DNA of 43,916 nucleotides, taken from positions 1 through 43,916 of the forward strand of contig CALDLA010000034.1 in assembly GCA_937898415.1 (NCBI GenBank). The letters are read 5' to 3'. A program made the translations under genes and the position numbers. Each line of letters starts with the position of its first letter. Within the stretch, counting starts at the first letter, position 1. This stretch comes from an uncultured Prevotellaceae bacterium. Lineage in GTDB: Bacteria > Bacteroidota > Bacteroidia > Bacteroidales > Bacteroidaceae. Below are positions 1-7,707 of the stretch, one piece after another. A model generated the notes under the pieces. The model was not told the origin of the DNA and did no database searches. It saw nothing but the letters and a program-made list of their open reading frames with translations.

Positions 1-88
1 AATTCACTGAAATTGCAATGTAAATTCACTGAAATTGCAATGTAAATTCACTGAATTTAGTTTGTAAATTCACTGAATTTAGTATGAA
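1..88. repeat. Four 22-bp direct tandem repeats
   Basis: Four head-to-tail 22-bp units lie at 1-22, 23-44, 45-66 and 67-88. Units 1 and 2 are identical. Units 3 and 4 keep the first ten bases (AATTCACTGA) and differ in the second half. In units 3 and 4 the core AATTCACTGAATT is a palindrome around its central base, as expected of a site for a dimeric protein. The array touches the window edge, so more copies may lie to the left. There are no spacers, so this is not a CRISPR array. It may be an operator or iteron array for a gene left of the window. Function is unknown. Confidence 0.8.
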
Positions 89-213
89 GATTCCCCCAAT
101 CCTCCCAGTGGGCCTTTTCCATCATCGGATTATCAAGAGGGAGTGAGGTTACCGATTCTCAGTACGTCGTTTCCTGTCAATCACAGAATCAGTTCCCCCA
201 TTCATAAAGAAAA

Positions 214-242
214 GCAGGAGCAAAAACCGAAGTCTGCTCCTG
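214..242 (-). terminator. Hairpin downstream of the 58-aa ORF
   Basis: A perfect 9-bp inverted repeat (GCAGGAGCA / TGCTCCTGC) with an 11-nt loop lies 25 nt past the stop of the leftward 58-aa gene. On the minus strand it is followed by TTTTCTTT, so it reads as an intrinsic terminator for the BspA/58-aa unit. Confidence 0.6.
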
Positions 243-266
243 CCGTCTCTTTAATGAAATACATAC

Positions 267-443
267 TTATGGAATCAATGTATCGAAGGGGCGGCTCAAG
301 CCGATGATGGGGTCAGTACCATCATCCTCAAAAACGCCCGTCGTATCCGTTTCAGCCTCGTTCAGCAATGAGGCGGCAATCATTTCGGTAGGGGCAGCTG
401 CCACCACCTCGATGACGGGCTGCTGATATTCTTTCTTCTTCAT
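267..443 (-). CDS. Small conserved-type hypothetical protein, 58 aa
   Basis: A 59-codon frame starts with ATG and MKKKEYQQPVIEVV and ends in ...FDTLIP. It begins 15 nt after the stop of the BspA-like gene and is followed by an intrinsic terminator, so the two form one transcript. There is no signal peptide or membrane segment; the C-terminal half is acidic. Short proteins opening with a Lys-rich start and a PxIEVV-type motif are common beside secreted proteins in Prevotella, but I know of no assigned function. The support for coding is its position, the ATG, and the amphipathic non-random composition. Confidence 0.6.
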   Translation of the reverse strand: MKKKEYQQPVIEVVAAAPTEMIAASLLNEAETDTTGVFEDDGTDPIIGLSRPFDTLIP

Positions 444-458
444 AATGCCAGCCCTCCA

Positions 459-3400
459 TTACTTGATGATGACCTTCTTACCATTACGAATGTAGAGGCC
501 GGGCTGCGGCTGCTCCACACGGCGGCCTTGCAGGTCGTACACAGCACTATTCACTATTTCACTATTCATTAGCGAATCGTCAATTCCCGTTGCCTCGTCC
601 TCATCGTCAAAGCGTAACTTGAGTGCACTACGACTCGATGCCGCTTCAGCAGGAATCTGCAGGTAAGCATGTCCAGCCTCCAAGCTGGCACCAGCCGCTC
701 CTACCTTATAGAATCCCACACCTTGACTGCCGTTGTTCAGTACGTAGTTCACATAACTGCCTTCAGTTGCGTTGACGTTGGTTGCCTCTGTCACACCCTT
801 CAGCAAATTAACATAAACGCTGTACGACTGGCTATAGGGTACAAAGTACGTTCCCGGCTCGCCCTTCAGCAACAGTCCCGTTCCTGCGGGTACATCATAG
901 ACGCGCATCATCGTCAGCACTCCCGTCTGGCGGTTAAAGCCACCACCCGTGTATGCTTTCAGGTTTAGCGTTGAGAAGTCTACATCGCCTGCTGTACAGA
1001 ACGTGGCCACCCTCGACGAACCAATGGTTATTTTTTTAGATTCGGAGGGATTGGGACCTAAATAATAGAGGTGGAAGTTGGTGACCATGAACCATCCAGC
1101 CGACGCATTACCATCACCTTTACCTTCAGCACCAACGGTCAGTTTACCATCAACGACAAGCACCTTGTCGTCAGCCGTCATGGCGACGGTCTCCCATTCT
1201 GTATAGTCATAGCCTTCAGATTCCAAAGCTTTTGTTGATGTCTTCTTCTCGACACTGCTTTGCGCAAAGACCCGCTGTGTACCATTGGCACTTCCGCTTC
1301 CGGTAATCATATCGGCAGAAACAGTGTAATAGCCGTTTGGCAAGCCTTCAATATCCTGAGCAACGGCTATTGTAGTGGTGTAGTTCGATTTCCATGCATT
1401 CCAGCAGCTGCGTATACACTGCCAATTCACACGTTGTTCTCCACCACTTGCACCAGCAATGTGCCACCCCGTGCTGTTCAAGTCTGGGCTATTCTTGCTA
1501 CCTTTAATATAACGGTCGTTGCCGTTTTCGTCAATGCGAAGGGGGAATACCCATTCTCCGTCTTTCAGAATCGGTTCTGCCTGATAATCGATAAACCATG
1601 GGTGCTGGATGTAATACGTGAAGTCTGCAGGATGCTCCTCGCTTGCCTCCTGGCTGAGTATGTAAGCTTTGATAGCAGCATCACACTCAGCGGTGGCCTC
1701 TATTATCTGTATATAGAGATTCTCCGTACCAGCAGTATTTTTTTGATAAGCTTTTACCTTGTCGTAGACGGTCTGTAGGGCAACCTTGCCAGTATAGTCA
1801 GTATTTTTCAGCAAGTTGTCCATCTTCTTGAGCATGTTATTGACATTGTCAACTTCGATAATAGCCTGACGAAAAGCTTTAATACGAATATTCACATCAG
1901 TTAGATGGGCATCCAACTCAGTCTGATTATCTCCTTCGCCCATCTCCTCAATCTTAGACTTATATTCACTTATTTCGTTAGCCAGACCTTCATAGTCTAT
2001 CGCTAAAGCATCGCCTATGAGTTCGTCACATATAGCTGCAGCTTTAACGAAGTCAGACTTCAATAGCTTGATGGGGTCGGCCTCTCCAATCTTGTAGAGT
2101 TTGACACCATCGATGAACAGGAAGGGATTGTTGACCGAGTTACCTGCCGACTCATAACCTAATTCAATAGTAAAAGAACTGGTAGGGGTAAACTCAATGC
2201 TATGTAGAGTCCAATCTTGAGCATTAAACCCTTTGTCATCAGTAAATTCGTCCAATCGGCAGCACACCTTACAAAGGTTTTTTAGGCTTGAGTTGTACTT
2301 ACTATTCTCATAGTTGTTGTTATAGACCCAGAAGTCGATGCGATAGACGGCGCAGGGCAGACTCACCACCTGTTTGTAGACAGCACGGGCTCCCCATCCA
2401 GCACGCAGAAAGAGCACACCTTTATTGTTGTCACCCAAGTCGGCAGCAGGTTTGTCAGGAACATTTAGGAACGAACCGTTATTGTCATCCGCTATAGGAA
2501 TGGTCGAAGGATTGAGACCATAAGGAACGCTTCCAAAGTACACCCACTCAGGAGTCTTGCCGGTTGTGTTATAAGGTGGTTGGACCATCTTGTTCGACTC
2601 CACGCTCCAGCCTTGGATGTGTCCAATGAAACCATTCCATGAATAGTCGACATCAGTACGTTTCCAGTTGTCGCTATCCGCAGTTTTGGCAGAAGCATAT
2701 ACGGAGTTGTCAGTTGCCCGCCAGGCAAAGCTTCTATTTGACAGAGAAACGCTCTTGTCAATGATGTCCTTAGTAGAGCCGTCAACTTTCCATGTCAGGT
2801 CTTCATCAAATCCGGGATTCTGTAAATAATTGGTAACGTCTATTCCATTAATCTCAACCTCGTCACTACTTACAATCTTTTTAAATCCGTTCCATGGAGC
2901 CGTTTCATGATAACTTTCAATAGCAGATTTTGGCACATGCAGTTTCGCATTATTGATGTTGGAATTCTGAAAAACGTTGTCACCTGTTGATGGAACGTTT
3001 GTTGCAAGGCAATAAACATCAGTCAATTTTGGACAATTCCCGAACGAACTACCCCCGATGGTGGTCACGGAATTGCCGATGGTGATTTGCGTCAGACCGC
3101 TGCAACCCAAGAACGCAGAACTGCCGATGCTTGCCACGGAGTTGGGGATGGTGATGCTCGTCAGGCTGCTACAGTCTTGGAATGCAGAACCTCCAATGCT
3201 AACCACGGTGTTAGGGATGGTGATGCTTGTCAGGCCGCTACAGCCAGAGAATGCAGAGTTTCCGATTCTGGTAACGGAGTAGGGAATGGTGATGCTTGTC
3301 AGGCCGCTACAGCCAGAGAATGCAGAGTTTCCGATTCTGGTAACGGAGTAGGGAATGTTGATGCTCATAAGGTCGCTACAACCGCTGAATGAATTTTCAC

Positions 3401-4313
3401 CGATGCTGGTCACGGAGTAGGGAATGATGATACTCTTCAGACCGCTACAACCAGAGAACGCACCATCAGCGATTCCCAATGTACCTTCTTCTAAAACAAT
3501 ATTGGTATGATATGTAATTTTACCCTTATAATTATAAGCTACCTTGCCTACATATACAACTCCGTCTGGCTGATTATCATACCACGCTGTCTCATAATAC
3601 GCATATCTACCGACGCTGGTCACGGAGTTGGGGATGGTGATGCTAGTCAGGTTAATACACCAAGAGAACGCAGAACCGCCAATGTTGGTTACAGAGTTAG
3701 GAATGGTTATGTCCGTCAGACCTGTACAACCAGAGAATGCTTCATGCCCTATACTGGTTACAGAGTTGGGAATAGTGATGCTAGTCAGAGCGCTATATCC
3801 AGAGAAGGCAGAGTTTCCGATGCTGGTCACAGAGTTGGGGATAACTAAGTCTTTAATTTCTTTTCCATCCAAATATAAGTGATGTGCATAGGAAAGAGGA
3901 TTTGAATTAAACTCTATATTACACCATGCAGCTAAATCAAAAATATGAACTCCAGTCAGACCGCTACAACCATAGAACGCAGAACTGCCGATGCTTGTCA
4001 CGGAGTTGGGGATTGTGATACTCTCCAGACCGCTACATTCATAGAACGCAGAACTACCGATGCTAGTCACGGAGTAAGTTTTGCCATCGTAAGTTACAGT
4101 TTCAGGAATAATTAAATTACCTGAATATTCATTTGAATAGTCATAATAATAACTTCCCCGATAACTGACCGCCAACTCGGTACTATTGTTTACATAGGTG
4201 TAATAGATGGTCTTGCCATCTGCGTTCGCCACCGCGATATCATGTGCGAACCCCACAACACCCATCATGCTCATGAGCATGGTAAGCAGAACTTTAATTT
4301 TTTGTTGTTTCAT
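459..4313 (-). CDS. BspA-like secreted leucine-rich repeat surface protein
   Basis: A 1284-aa exported protein. Residues 1-23 form a signal peptide (Lys-rich start, hydrophobic core, likely cut after the FAH region). Residues ~60-450 hold many ~23-residue LRR_5/BspA repeats of the form SVTSIGxxAFxxCSGLTSI. The middle (~490-1050) lacks LRRs and contains two beta-rich carbohydrate-binding-like modules separated by a helical stretch (~770-900). The last ~30 residues (VYDLQGRRV...GLYIRNGKK) resemble the C-terminal sorting/anchoring motif common on Bacteroidetes secreted proteins, so type IX-like export is possible. BspA proteins of oral Bacteroidetes bind fibronectin or fibrinogen and mediate coaggregation. 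That is family knowledge; the ligand here is unknown. Two LRR units are exact DNA duplicates (3217-3354). Confidence 0.85.
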   Translation of the reverse strand: MKQQKIKVLLTMLMSMMGVVGFAHDIAVANADGKTIYYTYVNNSTELAVSYRGSYYYDYSNEYSGNLIIPETVTYDGKTYSVTSIGSSAFYECSGLESITIPNSVTSIGSSAFYGCSGLTGVHIFDLAAWCNIEFNSNPLSYAHHLYLDGKEIKDLVIPNSVTSIGNSAFSGYSALTSITIPNSVTSIGHEAFSGCTGLTDITIPNSVTNIGGSAFSWCINLTSITIPNSVTSVGRYAYYETAWYDNQPDGVVYVGKVAYNYKGKITYHTNIVLEEGTLGIADGAFSGCSGLKSIIIPYSVTSIGENSFSGCSDLMSINIPYSVTRIGNSAFSGCSGLTSITIPYSVTRIGNSAFSGCSGLTSITIPNTVVSIGGSAFQDCSSLTSITIPNSVASIGSSAFLGCSGLTQITIGNSVTTIGGSSFGNCPKLTDVYCLATNVPSTGDNVFQNSNINNAKLHVPKSAIESYHETAPWNGFKKIVSSDEVEINGIDVTNYLQNPGFDEDLTWKVDGSTKDIIDKSVSLSNRSFAWRATDNSVYASAKTADSDNWKRTDVDYSWNGFIGHIQGWSVESNKMVQPPYNTTGKTPEWVYFGSVPYGLNPSTIPIADDNNGSFLNVPDKPAADLGDNNKGVLFLRAGWGARAVYKQVVSLPCAVYRIDFWVYNNNYENSKYNSSLKNLCKVCCRLDEFTDDKGFNAQDWTLHSIEFTPTSSFTIELGYESAGNSVNNPFLFIDGVKLYKIGEADPIKLLKSDFVKAAAICDELIGDALAIDYEGLANEISEYKSKIEEMGEGDNQTELDAHLTDVNIRIKAFRQAIIEVDNVNNMLKKMDNLLKNTDYTGKVALQTVYDKVKAYQKNTAGTENLYIQIIEATAECDAAIKAYILSQEASEEHPADFTYYIQHPWFIDYQAEPILKDGEWVFPLRIDENGNDRYIKGSKNSPDLNSTGWHIAGASGGEQRVNWQCIRSCWNAWKSNYTTTIAVAQDIEGLPNGYYTVSADMITGSGSANGTQRVFAQSSVEKKTSTKALESEGYDYTEWETVAMTADDKVLVVDGKLTVGAEGKGDGNASAGWFMVTNFHLYYLGPNPSESKKITIGSSRVATFCTAGDVDFSTLNLKAYTGGGFNRQTGVLTMMRVYDVPAGTGLLLKGEPGTYFVPYSQSYSVYVNLLKGVTEATNVNATEGSYVNYVLNNGSQGVGFYKVGAAGASLEAGHAYLQIPAEAASSRSALKLRFDDEDEATGIDDSLMNSEIVNSAVYDLQGRRVEQPQPGLYIRNGKKVIIK
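3217..3354. repeat. Perfect 69-bp tandem duplication inside the LRR region
   Basis: Two head-to-tail 69-bp copies (3217-3285 and 3286-3354) are identical, with identity running three bases further. Each encodes one 23-residue LRR unit containing SVTRIGNSAFSGCSG. Neighbouring LRR units differ at many silent and coding positions, so this pair is a recent duplication and a likely site of slippage and repeat-number variation. Confidence 0.9.
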
Positions 4314-4387
4314 AATCGCTATAGTTTAAGTAAATAATTCCGTTCAAAATGATACAAAAAGAAAACGTGAGCAATTCCTTCGCTTAC

Positions 4388-4508
4388 GTTTCCGAGGTAT
4401 CTCCCAAACACCTAACAACCTTAAACGAGTAAAAGCCCACGCCATCAGGCGTGAACCATCAGCTTTACTCTTGGTTGTTTCTTGAAACTTTGGGAGAATT
4501 TCGGAAAC
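4388..4508. other. Long nested hairpin upstream of the BspA-like gene; candidate structured RNA
   Basis: Five co-linear helices nest within 121 nt: 4388-4395 with 4501-4508 (8 bp), 4401-4408 with 4489-4496 (8 bp), 4414-4420 with 4473-4479 (7 bp), 4427-4436 with 4462-4470 (9 bp with one bulge) and 4438-4443 with 4448-4453 (6 bp, ATCA loop). It starts 75 nt upstream of the BspA-like ATG. Read on the minus strand it would be a 5' leader or a free small RNA; read on the plus strand it follows no gene. It contains no supportable ORF. I cannot match it to a named RNA family. The base pairing is direct; the function is inferred. Confidence 0.6.
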
Positions 4509-4593
4509 AAGAATCAAAGCGGACGCTTCAACGTATATGTTAATCAGTCATTGCTATGTTACCATAGGCGGTGCAGTTTTATTGGTTCAACAC

Positions 4594-4947
4594 TTATTTC
4601 GTTTCTATCTCTTCGAGATATTTTACAATCTTCTCACGTATTTGGTAAAGGTCTACTGAAATGGCTTCCCAAACGAGATCTTCTTCCACATTATGATAGC
4701 CGTGAATCAGGAAGTTGCGCATATTGGTAATCTGTCGCCACTGCAATTCAGCATGTGACTCGCGAAACTCGAAGGTAAGCATATTGGCGGCCTCACCGAT
4801 AATCATGATGTTATAGATAACAGCGTGGTAAGACTTTTTGTCAGCAACAAAAGCCTCCATATCACGACCGTCCACATACTGGAATATCGTGTCGATTGCC
4901 TGTAGAATGTCTCGCAGGCGCTTTGGGTCATTACGCTGCTCTCTCAT
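4594..4947 (-). CDS. hepT: HepT-like HEPN toxin (DUF86 family)
   Basis: A 117-aa all-helical protein of the usual HepT length. The HEPN RNase signature Rx4-6HxY is present as RNFLIHGY near residues 77-84. HEPN toxins of this class cleave RNA; in HepT/MntA modules the partner nucleotidyltransferase AMPylates the tyrosine of this motif and blocks the toxin. The start overlaps the end of the mntA-like gene by 17 nt, so translation is probably coupled and antitoxin is made first. No frame damage or missing catalytic residue is seen. Pair order and motif make the family call strong; activity in this host is inferred. Confidence 0.88.
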   Translation of the reverse strand: MREQRNDPKRLRDILQAIDTIFQYVDGRDMEAFVADKKSYHAVIYNIMIIGEAANMLTFEFRESHAELQWRQITNMRNFLIHGYHNVEEDLVWEAISVDLYQIREKIVKYLEEIETK

Positions 4948-5236
4948 ATATCAGGATCTTATCACGGTCGGCACTTTCACGGGCAAACGGCATCAGACCA
5001 CCATCGGTAATCAAATCAACTTCGCAACCCAACAATTCCTTTAGGTCCTCATACATTCCACTCAAAGTGAAAAGACTGAAATGCTGGGACTTGTCAGGGA
5101 GTATCAGTATATCAACGTCGCTGTCCTCCCGTTGCTCGCCGCGGGCAAAGGAGCCAAAGAGCCAGGCCTTCACGACGGGTTGCGTCTTGAAGTACTCGGC
5201 TATCTGCCTGCTGATGGTCGTTGTTTCCGTACTCAT
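4931..5236 (-). CDS. mntA: MntA-like nucleotidyltransferase antitoxin
   Basis: A 101-aa minimal nucleotidyltransferase. The signature GSFARGEQREDSDVDI near residues 28-43 fits GSx10DxD, with Gly-Ser for nucleotide binding and the DxD aspartates for metal. In characterised HepT/MntA (type VII) modules this protein transfers AMP from ATP to the HEPN toxin. It is the first gene of the two-gene operon and overlaps hepT by 17 nt. A well-formed promoter lies 20 nt upstream. Confidence 0.88.
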   Translation of the reverse strand: MSTETTTISRQIAEYFKTQPVVKAWLFGSFARGEQREDSDVDILILPDKSQHFSLFTLSGMYEDLKELLGCEVDLITDGGLMPFARESADRDKILIYERAA

Positions 5237-5255
5237 AAGGTGTATTATGACGGGA

Positions 5256-5286
5256 CAAAGATAAGCATTTATTTGGAAAGTTCCAA
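5256..5286 (-). promoter_or_regulatory. Promoter of the mntA-hepT operon
   Basis: On the minus strand TTG (5286-5284) is followed after 20 nt by TATCTTTG (5263-5256). This matches the Bacteroidetes -33 TTG / -7 TAnnTTTG pattern with standard spacing. The predicted transcription start is near 5249, giving a leader of about a dozen nucleotides before the mntA ATG. Confidence 0.65.
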
Positions 5287-5343
5287 GAAAAACGGTAGAA
5301 AAAGTCTTTCAAGCGTAACCGTTTGTGACAATTAGGACAAAAG

Positions 5344-5364
5344 ACAATGCATTTTTTGCATTGT
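5344..5364. other. Short perfect hairpin between TA module and gene remnants
   Basis: ACAATGCA (5344-5351) and TGCATTGT (5357-5364) form an 8-bp stem with a T-rich 5-nt loop. The rest of 5287-5475 shows no gene, and no other regulatory element that I can support. Confidence 0.45.
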
Positions 5365-5475
5365 TGGCATCCATACGGTTAGTCATATTAACTGACCCAT
5401 ATAGATAGGTAAAGCAGTCGATTTTTGATAACTCATTGATTTTCAGTAATGATTTGAGCCAATTTTTGGGAGAGG

Positions 5476-5748
5476 TTACGAATTAGTTACATGCAGAAGT
5501 TTGAAATTCTCCGCGATTTGCGTAAACATCAATAACTCTTTATCAACTTCAATTGCGGGTACAAAGGTACAAATATAAGTTGAATCGACCAAACATTTTG
5601 CAGAAATTTTACCATTGAGTTTTTTGAAATATTCTTCATCTATATTATCATTAACTTTTTCCCATTTTCTCCCTACCGTCAGGAGTTTTCTCCCAACTTT
5701 GGCTTTCCCAGTCTTTGTTTGTTTGTATAGCCAAGAACTTCTCTCGCT
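5476..5748 (-). pseudogene. Start-less open frame, probable gene remnant
   Basis: A ~91-codon leftward frame is open between an upstream TAA and the stop at 5478-5476 but has no usable ATG near its beginning. Its last 65 codons read like a real protein C-terminus, with KLNGKISAKCLVDSTYICTF at about residues 43-62 and a helical end. A short ATG frame (MSKIKAREV...) begins just upstream in another frame, compatible with a frameshifted gene. I do not recognise the family. Calling it a remnant rests on the missing start and the degraded neighbours. Confidence 0.3.
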
Positions 5749-5789
5749 TTAATCTTGCTCATATTTTAGTAACGTTTCCTTATACCTTA

Positions 5790-5876
5790 TTATATATATA
5801 TGACGGCATACGACACCACCAACGCCTTTCCGTCGGCGGTGTCGTAGATGATGATATTTGAGAGGCAGTCGGGCAT
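5790..5876 (-). pseudogene. 28-codon fragment resembling the N-terminus of RhuM-type proteins
   Basis: An ATG frame begins two nt after the stop of the Cas7-like remnant and encodes SNIIIYDTADGKA near residues 6-18. This recalls the NIIIYxTEDGKT opening of RhuM/virulence proteins often found with Fic or restriction genes. The similarity ends after about 15 residues and the frame closes at 28. An inverted repeat (5809-5820 with 5835-5846, one mismatch) sits within it. A decayed fragment is the simplest reading; chance similarity is possible. Confidence 0.3.
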
Positions 5877-5878
5877 AA

Positions 5879-6538
5879 CTATTGATTCTCGTAATCGAAG
5901 CCGTTCATCATTTGAACAAGTTTCTTTTCGGCTTCGTTTAGGGCGTCGGCACTTTCGTTTTCTGTAACAATATAGTTGGCGCATGGCAGTGTGACAAAAA
6001 CGTCGGCACCTGCAGTCTCGTCAATAATAGGCTTTGCAGTTGGCCGTTCTCCGTCGTCTATCAGTTTTGCACGAATAGCACCAGGCAGTGTGTTGGCATT
6101 ATCACTGATGGTCACGGCAAGCGTTTCCATTAAGCTAAAAGTCCGTGCCTGATTTGATGTGATGCGCCAATTAATGAGAGCCTTGGCCAATGCGGGAATA
6201 ACCTTGTCACGTTCTGCTTTGGGCAGGACCAGACATTCGCCGAAAGCATTCTTGCTCCTAACCCAACCTTTTTCTTCCAAGTTCTTTATCATCTCTTTTG
6301 AGAGTTCTGGCTCATATTGGTTGGTGGAAACACAGAATAACGTGCGTAGGTCGATGGCTACATCGTAGACAAATAGTCCCGTTGCCCTTTTGTTGTTTTT
6401 CTGTATATATTTCCTTAACAAACTTCTATCTGAATTGTTCAGAGTTTGTGCAATTTCTTCATCAGATAATTCGTTTCCATTAGGATCCCTAACAATTATT
6501 TTATGTAATTCCGGATACTCTGATCTATTAAAAGATTT
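5879..6538 (-). pseudogene. 5'-truncated Cas7/DevR-like (type I-B Cascade subunit) remnant
   Basis: The frame is open from 6538 to a TAG at 5879 (about 219 codons) but has no ATG or GTG in its first 40 codons. Only a TTG at 6421 gives a 180-aa product. The sequence carries GLFVYDVAIDLRTLF and RTFSLMETLAVTISDN, which I read as the C-terminal part of a DevR/Cst2-type Cas7 protein; full-length relatives are about 300 aa, so roughly the first third is missing. No cas3, cas5, cas6, cas8, cas1, cas2 or repeat array is present in the window. It lies just downstream of the terminator of the HNH operon. The family call is from motif memory and should be treated as tentative. Confidence 0.4.
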
Positions 6539-6602
6539 TTATGTCCTTAAAAGTGTGTTGGAAAGCATATTCTTTGCTAGCTTCCAATGCTGAAGATGAC
6601 AA

Positions 6603-6672
6603 AAAGAGTGAACGGACATCATCGGAATTGGTGAACGGCTATCGTCGGAATACTCTCTCTGAATCCGTTCAC
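6603..6672 (-). terminator. Terminator of the ATPase-HNH operon with duplicated stem arm
   Basis: On the minus strand GTGAACGGA (6672-6664) can pair with CCGTTCAC of either of two direct repeats, 6631-6651 or 6608-6628 (21 bp each, three differences). The distal pairing is followed at once by TCTTTTTG. Position 13 nt after the HNH stop and the U-tract support an intrinsic terminator; the doubled 3' arm is unusual. Confidence 0.6.
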
Positions 6673-6684
6673 AACTTACTTGTT

Positions 6685-7686
6685 CTAGCCTTCAGGAGAA
6701 ATACCCAGTTGTTCTAAAATGTCTTTTGTTAGTTTTGACAAAGGTCTTTTTTGATAATTTATATCATCTAAATATTTTCCCCACACAAAATCATTGACCT
6801 GCTGTGGGGAATAGGCTTGATCTTGAAATGCATCCACAAGGGTTTGCTGCACAGTTGGATTATAAGCAATGGTCTTTTCAATTATTTCATTGATATAGTC
6901 ATCGTGCATTCCATAAAGTTTTTCCAAACCAAATGTTTCAATATTCATTTGTTCGTCCTCTGCTCGTTTTATATCTTCTTCTGAATCACCCAGTTTTCCA
7001 AAACCTATTCTACTTGTTTTTTTTTGATTAATTATCTCATCAAGAGACATTCTGTTGCCTTTCTCATTTTGCAATTCGAATTTTCTTTTAAAACCAGCAA
7101 AATAGGGGTTAATATTCGCTTTTTTTGTACCTTTTACATGGTTACATGTATGGCAAGAAGGAACAAGGTTATAGAACGATACGGCCAATAGAGGATGATT
7201 TGCTTTATCATAAAAATGATCAAACTCAGGGGCGACTTTAATGTTCTCATCAAGAGTAAAAGTATAATGGCGATTGCAATACGGACAAGTCCTAATATTT
7301 AATTCACGGAAAAAGTAATGTGCATAACTAATGTCATTTTCTTTATGTTGGGTAAATTCCTCATAGAGCTTTTTCATTAAATCATACATTAACTTAGGAA
7401 CTACTTCTTGGGAAAATGACTCTAATTTGTTTTCATCAGCTAAAATTATTTCTCTGAAATTACTCTTAAACCAATTGAGTTTTTCACGAACCAATTCTTT
7501 CTCATCAGCTTCTATACCACTTTTATCCAATTCACCATACATCTTTTTGAAATAAGTATCATAAGTTCCAACGCCGTTAATCCTCAGTTTATTTTTTCGT
7601 TCTCCAAACAAGAAATTTCGAAGCTTTAATTCCCATCGATCCGCGACAACTTGAATATTGGCACAACTATTTCCTAAGTAAATCAT
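6685..7686 (-). CDS. HNH endonuclease, PtuB/Septu-like effector
   Basis: A 333-aa protein with a central HNH/McrA-type fold. A zinc-ribbon CPYC lies at 134-137, the Asp-His metal/catalytic pair in EFDHF at 154-158, an Asn in SFYNLVPSC at ~173, and the second CxxC in CHTCNHVKG at 178-186, giving the C-C/DH/N/CxxC-H order of this family. The N-terminal 120 residues are helical and charged. It starts 21 nt downstream of the large ATPase and ends the operon. In Septu and Retron-Eco7 an ABC-type ATPase (PtuA) controls an HNH nuclease (PtuB) that cuts nucleic acid on phage infection; the gene order and motifs fit that pairing. No reverse transcriptase is present, so this is not a retron. Confidence 0.8.
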   Translation of the reverse strand: MIYLGNSCANIQVVADRWELKLRNFLFGERKNKLRINGVGTYDTYFKKMYGELDKSGIEADEKELVREKLNWFKSNFREIILADENKLESFSQEVVPKLMYDLMKKLYEEFTQHKENDISYAHYFFRELNIRTCPYCNRHYTFTLDENIKVAPEFDHFYDKANHPLLAVSFYNLVPSCHTCNHVKGTKKANINPYFAGFKRKFELQNEKGNRMSLDEIINQKKTSRIGFGKLGDSEEDIKRAEDEQMNIETFGLEKLYGMHDDYINEIIEKTIAYNPTVQQTLVDAFQDQAYSPQQVNDFVWGKYLDDINYQKRPLSKLTKDILEQLGISPEG

Positions 7687-7707
7687 AAATACATCCTTTG
7701 AATTCTT

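Noticed and set aside
1..88. CRISPR array.
   Set aside because: Units abut with no spacers and no cas genes are intact in the window.
5562..5577. Overlapping TACCTTTG and TATATTTG (-7-like) on the minus strand.
   Set aside because: They fall inside the start-less open frame (encoding TYICTF), have no -33 partner, and lead to no gene.
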